This document shows, piece by piece, positions 61,101-64,000 of a stretch of DNA of 64,000 bases. The stretch's first letter is position 1, and every line of letters begins with the position of its first letter. The position numbers and the translations under genes were made by a program. Origin of the DNA: Gymnogyps californianus (taxonomy: Eukaryota > Chordata > Aves > Accipitriformes > Cathartidae); the NCBI RefSeq assembly GCF_018139145.2, contig NC_059472.1, forward strand, positions 99,398,877 to 99,462,876, written 5' to 3'. The notes below the pieces were generated by a model that saw nothing but the letters and a program-made list of their open reading frames with translations, searched no databases and was not told where the DNA came from.

Positions 61101-63349
61101 AATCAGGCAGTATCTACAAAGTCATGTTCATATACAGCCCATCTGTTCCAAGACACTCACTTTGCAGGACTAGTTATATATACACTATTCAAACCAACTG
61201 GAGTCAGCTGCACCAGCAGAAGTCTTAGCAACGGTCTATTGTCTATAAGACTTTGGACTCTAGTAATGAATATTCTTTTTTTCCAGTTTATGCAGATGGA
61301 AAAAAAAAAAAAAAAGGATCATATGGTAAACACCATGTTCTGGTGTCCTAAACTACCTATTACGCCTGTATACGTAGTAGCTCTGAAAAGCCCATCCAAG
61401 TAAAGATTAAGACTTGACCACCTTCTTATTGAACAGCCATGAAACAAATCCTTGTTCCTGACAGTTGTTTGTAAGAAAAGCAAACAAGCACACAGAACTT
61501 CACCAAAACCTTATAATCTAGGGAAAATCATGTCTGAGTAAGAACTGCAAGAGGAGGAAACTATAGTGCAGGACTCTGGGCACCTTCAGCTTCCTACAAG
61601 ATACGTTACAAAACCAGAAACAACAGCGCTTTCTTGCATGCTCTCCAATCTCCAGCCACCCCAGCACCGGTCTAGGTCTGAGGACATTTTAGGACAGATT
61701 TAAATACGCATGTTGCCAACACCACTAGGAAACTTCTGAGGACAAAAAACTGCCAGATGCATTACTGTCCAAGGCAGAGTCTTCTATGCTAGAGGCTGGA
61801 GAGAGTTCTAAGTCCTCCTGCAGTCTCTAAATAACTTGGTAATTTTCAAAATTCCCCCACCAGCTGACAGTTGAGCAGAAGGTCAGGTGCAAAGCCACCA
61901 CAAAATCTGAGAAGCGATGCTTGAGGCCACAGAGCACAATGGGTTGAAACATTTTTCAGGAGTCAGTAGTGCAGACTGTATTGAAGTATTTTGCATTTTT
62001 TGTTGTGTCTTTTAACTAAGAAATAAGGACATTTTAGCACTAAAAATCCTTCAGAAGAGATTAGTTAAGTCAAGCCATGTTTGTCAAGACACTTGCAGAG
62101 TCAGTGTTTGACAGTATATTATGTAGTCGCATACACTGGAGTGATGTAATGTACTTTAAGTCCATCGAGAAAAGTATCTTAAGTAAAGCATGGGACACAT
62201 ATAATCAATGGGTACAGCTTACCTATGCATATGTTAATCAAAAGTTTGGGGAAAAAATATATTTAGTACTTACTTAAAGGAAAAGCTGACTAAGACACCT
62301 CTGCGTATATTCTCTTTACTTTTACTAAGCTACTCTGAGTAAGGGATTGTGCGAGGGTTTTGCTTAGTAGAATCCATCAATAATGTTAATTTGTTTTTAC
62401 TGTAAGCAAACATGTTTTTCTATAACTTTCACAGGACGGCTTAGAACAAGAAGCCCATTTAAAGATATTTAGTTGGCATCTTTATCTAATGGTCAATAAC
62501 AGAGTTAGTTTTTGTTGGAGATTGGCTATTCACATTTCTCATTCAAGTTAATAGGAGTTTTCTTGAGAGGACCTGTTCCAAATCTTTATGGCTGATTCAA
62601 ATAAAATAATATGACAGTATTATTACAGTATTAATACATGTTTGAATATAAAGAAATGTAAAACACACTGTGTATTCCTACCTGGACAAATCATAAATAC
62701 TGCAGCAGTACAGAGAAATGTTCCCAGAGGTACTCTACAATAGAAAGCAAAGGAAACAATACTTATCAGCAAACTATCTTTAAATATGCACTTATAAGTG
62801 TATATTTATACTTTATACCTTAAAATATACACATATACTATTTTTAAATATACACTTAGGTGTAATGGGGAAAAACTGTGAGAAACATTTTTAGTTTTAA
62901 TTTACTGAGGTACCTCTCCTGATTCCCTCCAGAGAGGTTCTGATCTATCAAGGCATGCAACTGTCCAATTTTAAAATACATTTACTTTACATTCAGGTGC
63001 TTCAATGTCATAAGAAAAGAAGGCCAAAGTAATAAGCTCAGAAGAAGAACTTCTCAGTCCAAAATTACAACTCAGAGCTTCCTTTCAGACCTCTTCAGGA
63101 GAGGTGAATGATTACCAGTAAGACAGAGGCATAAAAGCAGAATGACTTGTTTGCTCAGTTACGCCTGCATTGCATGATTAACCACACCAGATCGTTCAAC
63201 AACGCAGGAAACATACCTGCAACATTTTTGCTCCTGCAATCTCTGGAACTGGCTCCTCGCAATAAGGCAGACTGTGTTCTGCAAAAAACTCCTTCAGCGC
63301 TTGCTCGCTGACTTCCACACCAACAACGCTGTGTCCCATATCTGCCAGC
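55058..63349 (-). CDS. TPMT: TPMT, thiopurine S-methyltransferase (3' six exons; 5' exons outside window)
   Basis: TPMT is a cytosolic SAM-dependent enzyme that S-methylates thiopurines and other aromatic thiols. Six exons join in phase: 63349-63217, 62734-62682, 57935-57861, 57110-57025, 55999-55955 and 55173-55058. All have AG acceptors and GT donors. They code 168 residues to a TGA at 55060-55058, equivalent to human 79-245, so these are human exons 5-10. Conserved blocks are GHSVVGVE (class I methyltransferase acidic SAM residue, human Glu90), SGNISLYCCSI, KFDGVWDRGALVAVNP (human Arg152 and Ala154 retained), YLLVTVSYDPNKH, GPPFYVPESEI and VDDFSDRHRQWGLDYF. The human variant sites Ala80, Ala154 and Tyr240 all carry the common residue. 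The C-terminus is LYMLKFVA instead of LYLLTEK, about one residue longer. Intron lengths from 5' to 3' are 482, 4746, 750, 1025 and 781 bases. The missing N-terminal exons lie to the right. Confidence 0.96.
55955..55999 (-). CDS. TPMT: TPMT exon (human exon 9 equivalent)
   Basis: A 45-base exon between TTTCAG and G|GTAAGT (a strong donor). It codes (G)PPFYVPESEIKSLF(G), matching the family's GPPFYVPHAEIERLFG segment. Confidence 0.95.
57025..57110 (-). CDS. TPMT: TPMT exon (human exon 8 equivalent)
   Basis: An 86-base exon between CTTTTAG and AAAG|GTGAGA. It codes YVSLMITLMEKNSSYLLVTV and SYDPNKHK, which carry the SYDP motif. Compared with human [20 protein letters not shown], the helical first half has diverged but the length is identical. 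Confidence 0.95.
57861..57935 (-). CDS. TPMT: TPMT exon (human exon 7 equivalent, SAM-site motif)
   Basis: A 75-base exon between CCTATAG and CG|GTTAGT; the donor has T at +3 and is slightly weak. It codes SIVGKFDGVWDRGALVAVNP and CDRQ plus the start of an Arg codon. WDRGALVA is the most conserved TPMT segment. Gly replaces human Met148 next to the conserved Asp, and Cys replaces Gly161. Confidence 0.95.
58874..59466 (+). mobile_element. Solo LTR of an endogenous retrovirus (ERVL-like), with 5-bp TSD
   Basis: This 593-base unit begins TGTACTGGTTTTGGCTGGGG and ends GGGGTTAAACCACAACA (TG...CA ends). It is flanked by identical ACTTC at 58869-58873 and 59467-59471, a 5-bp target-site duplication typical of class III/ERVL-type elements. 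Its wording matches a widespread avian LTR: GTGCTGAAAATAGTGTTGAT, GAGCAGTGCTTACACAG, ACAGCTGACCCCAACTGACC. It contains a full CRE, TGACGTCA (59133-59140), in the presumed U3. An ATTAAA-type signal lies in TTATTAAACTG near 59330. No internal retroviral genes are present, so it arose by LTR-LTR recombination. It is antisense to TPMT. The TATA-like segment known just after the CRE in relatives appears lost, so promoter activity is doubtful. Confidence 0.9.
59770..59845 (+). repeat. MIR-like SINE core fragment
   Basis: TGCTGCATGACCTTAGGCAA, GCCCCTGAAGTTTTTTGCAC and TTGGTTTTTCTTCCC follow the MIR core 'tgctgtgtgaccttgggcaagtcacttaa...gcctcagtttccc'. The strong TGACCTTRGGCAAG block supports the call. 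It lies in the TPMT intron. Confidence 0.6.
61300..61315. repeat. Poly-A run (16 A)
   Basis: Uninterrupted A run in the large TPMT intron. No retrocopy body is recognised next to it. Confidence 0.85.
62682..62734 (-). CDS. TPMT: TPMT exon (human exon 6 equivalent)
   Basis: A 53-base exon between TTGTAG and CCAG|GTAGGA. It codes STSGNISLYCCSIYDLS plus two bases of the next codon, matching human SSSGNISLYCCSIFDLPR. The phase agrees with both neighbours. Confidence 0.95.
62781..62808. repeat. AT-rich near-perfect 28-bp palindrome with a further half copy
   Basis: TAAATATGCACTTA is followed directly by TAAGTGTATATTTA, and 13 of 14 pairs match (one G/T). A related half, TAAATATACACTTA, recurs at about 62845-62858. 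It lies in the intron between the human exon 5 and 6 equivalents. It may be the remnant of an inverted-repeat element or just local AT-rich symmetry. Confidence 0.7.
63217..63349 (-). CDS. TPMT: TPMT exon (human exon 5 equivalent), first visible
   Basis: A 133-base exon between TGTGTGCAG and TTGCAG|GTATGT. It starts with the last base of the Trp codon, then codes LADMGHSVVGVEVSEQALKE, FFAEHSLPYCEEPVPEIAGA and KMLQ. It carries the Rossmann-fold strand and the acidic SAM-binding residue (GVE; human Glu90). The preceding exon, which should end in CGKAVEMKW-like sequence, is not in the window. Confidence 0.96.
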
Positions 63350-64000
63350 CTGCACACAGCAGAGAGAGGTCCCAAGTTTACATGAGGCCCACAGGTTAAG
63401 CCACTACCAAATCTGTATCTCCCGTGCAGCATTTATTCATTAGGGAAACCCTGGTTTTAGGATGCACTGGTATGTCTAATCCTGACTTTCTGGAGCGTTC
63501 ACATTTTATCGAACACTTCCCCTCCATGATCTGAGCTTAAATTAGCACCACTCAGCATACAGTTGACAAGGACTTACAGGCTTTATTTAGATTCAATGGA
63601 TTATTCATTTATTTCTATAAACTTGTTGAAAACAAAGGTGATTACACAGAGTAACTGTCCATTTTGGTTTACAGAAACATGTTCTGCTCTGAACTGCAGC
63701 AGCTGAGGCACGCTGTCCACCCAGCTGCCTCTGCAGCTTGGCAGTAACAGGCAGCAGGGTGCGGTAACCTCTTCACTGCTGCAGCTCAGCGCAACAGCAA
63801 CATGCGTCAGAGCCTGCAGTCAGCCTAGTAAGTAGTTACCATGATAAAACCTGATAACTGGGACTAACTTGATTCCTTGAGGATGCAGTTCAGTCAGGGT
63901 TTTTTGGTTTGTGTCCCCTCCCTCCAAGAAAAAACATTGGCTTATACAGCCCCTAATTATAAATATGACCCACCCCAAAAAGTAGAAGTAAAATAATAAA
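63350..64000 (-). other. TPMT: TPMT intron upstream of the first visible exon
   Basis: The right edge lies within the intron between the human exon 4 and 5 equivalents. I searched the minus strand for the preceding exon (a FFPLCGKA-like motif) and did not find it. The sequence around 63680-63830 is moderately GC-rich with CTGCAGC-type words but no recognisable element. Confidence 0.7.

Larger units (their letters stand above)
57936..62681 (-). other. TPMT: Large TPMT intron (4.7 kb) with a solo LTR and a MIR-like element
   Basis: The intron between the human exon 6 and 7 equivalents is the largest in the visible part of the gene. It holds a solo LTR (58874-59466), a MIR-like fragment (59770-59845), G9 (58667-58675) and A16 (61300-61315). 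I see no exon-like conservation in the remainder. Confidence 0.8.

Noticed and set aside
1..64000. CRISPR arrays, operons, prokaryotic regulatory elements, tRNA or rRNA genes
   Set aside because: None was seen. The sequence is vertebrate nuclear DNA and no cloverleaf-like or rRNA-like stretch was recognised beyond old SINE heads.

Overview
The window is vertebrate nuclear DNA, almost certainly from a bird. The evidence is long AT-rich non-coding stretches broken by two CpG islands, CR1 LINEs with the typical 3' octamer repeat ending, an avian-type solo LTR, and the conserved gene order KIF13A - NHLRC1 - TPMT. All three genes lie on the minus strand, the order and orientation known from human 6p22.3. 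I cannot name the species. The LTR type makes a non-galliform bird somewhat more likely, but that is a weak inference.

Layout. Positions 1-34566 look like the 5' part of KIF13A intron 1: AT-rich, no recognised coding exon, some simple repeats and old MIR-like elements. The first coding exon of KIF13A (34567-34621) sits in a CpG island (about 33960-35270) with NRF1-like, CCAAT and YY1-like sites. Positions 35271-52084 are intergenic; the clearest content is a young CR1 LINE inserted inside an older CR1 (about 40735-41790). The single-exon NHLRC1 (malin) gene occupies 52085-53248. A 96-bp perfect, spacerless palindrome and a 20-bp tandem duplication lie just upstream of it. TPMT occupies 55058 to beyond the right edge. 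Six exons (5-10 in human numbering) can be placed to the base, each with GT/AG borders and matching phase; the upstream exons lie outside the window. Its largest visible intron holds a complete solo LTR with a 5-bp target-site duplication.

Function. The three genes are not known to act together. KIF13A is a kinesin-3 motor for endosomal cargo, malin is an E3 ubiquitin ligase of glycogen quality control, and TPMT is a cytosolic S-methyltransferase for thiopurines. Their proximity is conserved synteny, not an operon.

I found no convincing undescribed biological system. The most unusual object is the palindrome at the NHLRC1 promoter, which could be a real cruciform-capable element or an assembly or sequencing artefact. 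Most other open reading frames in the window are chance frames in non-coding or GC-rich DNA.
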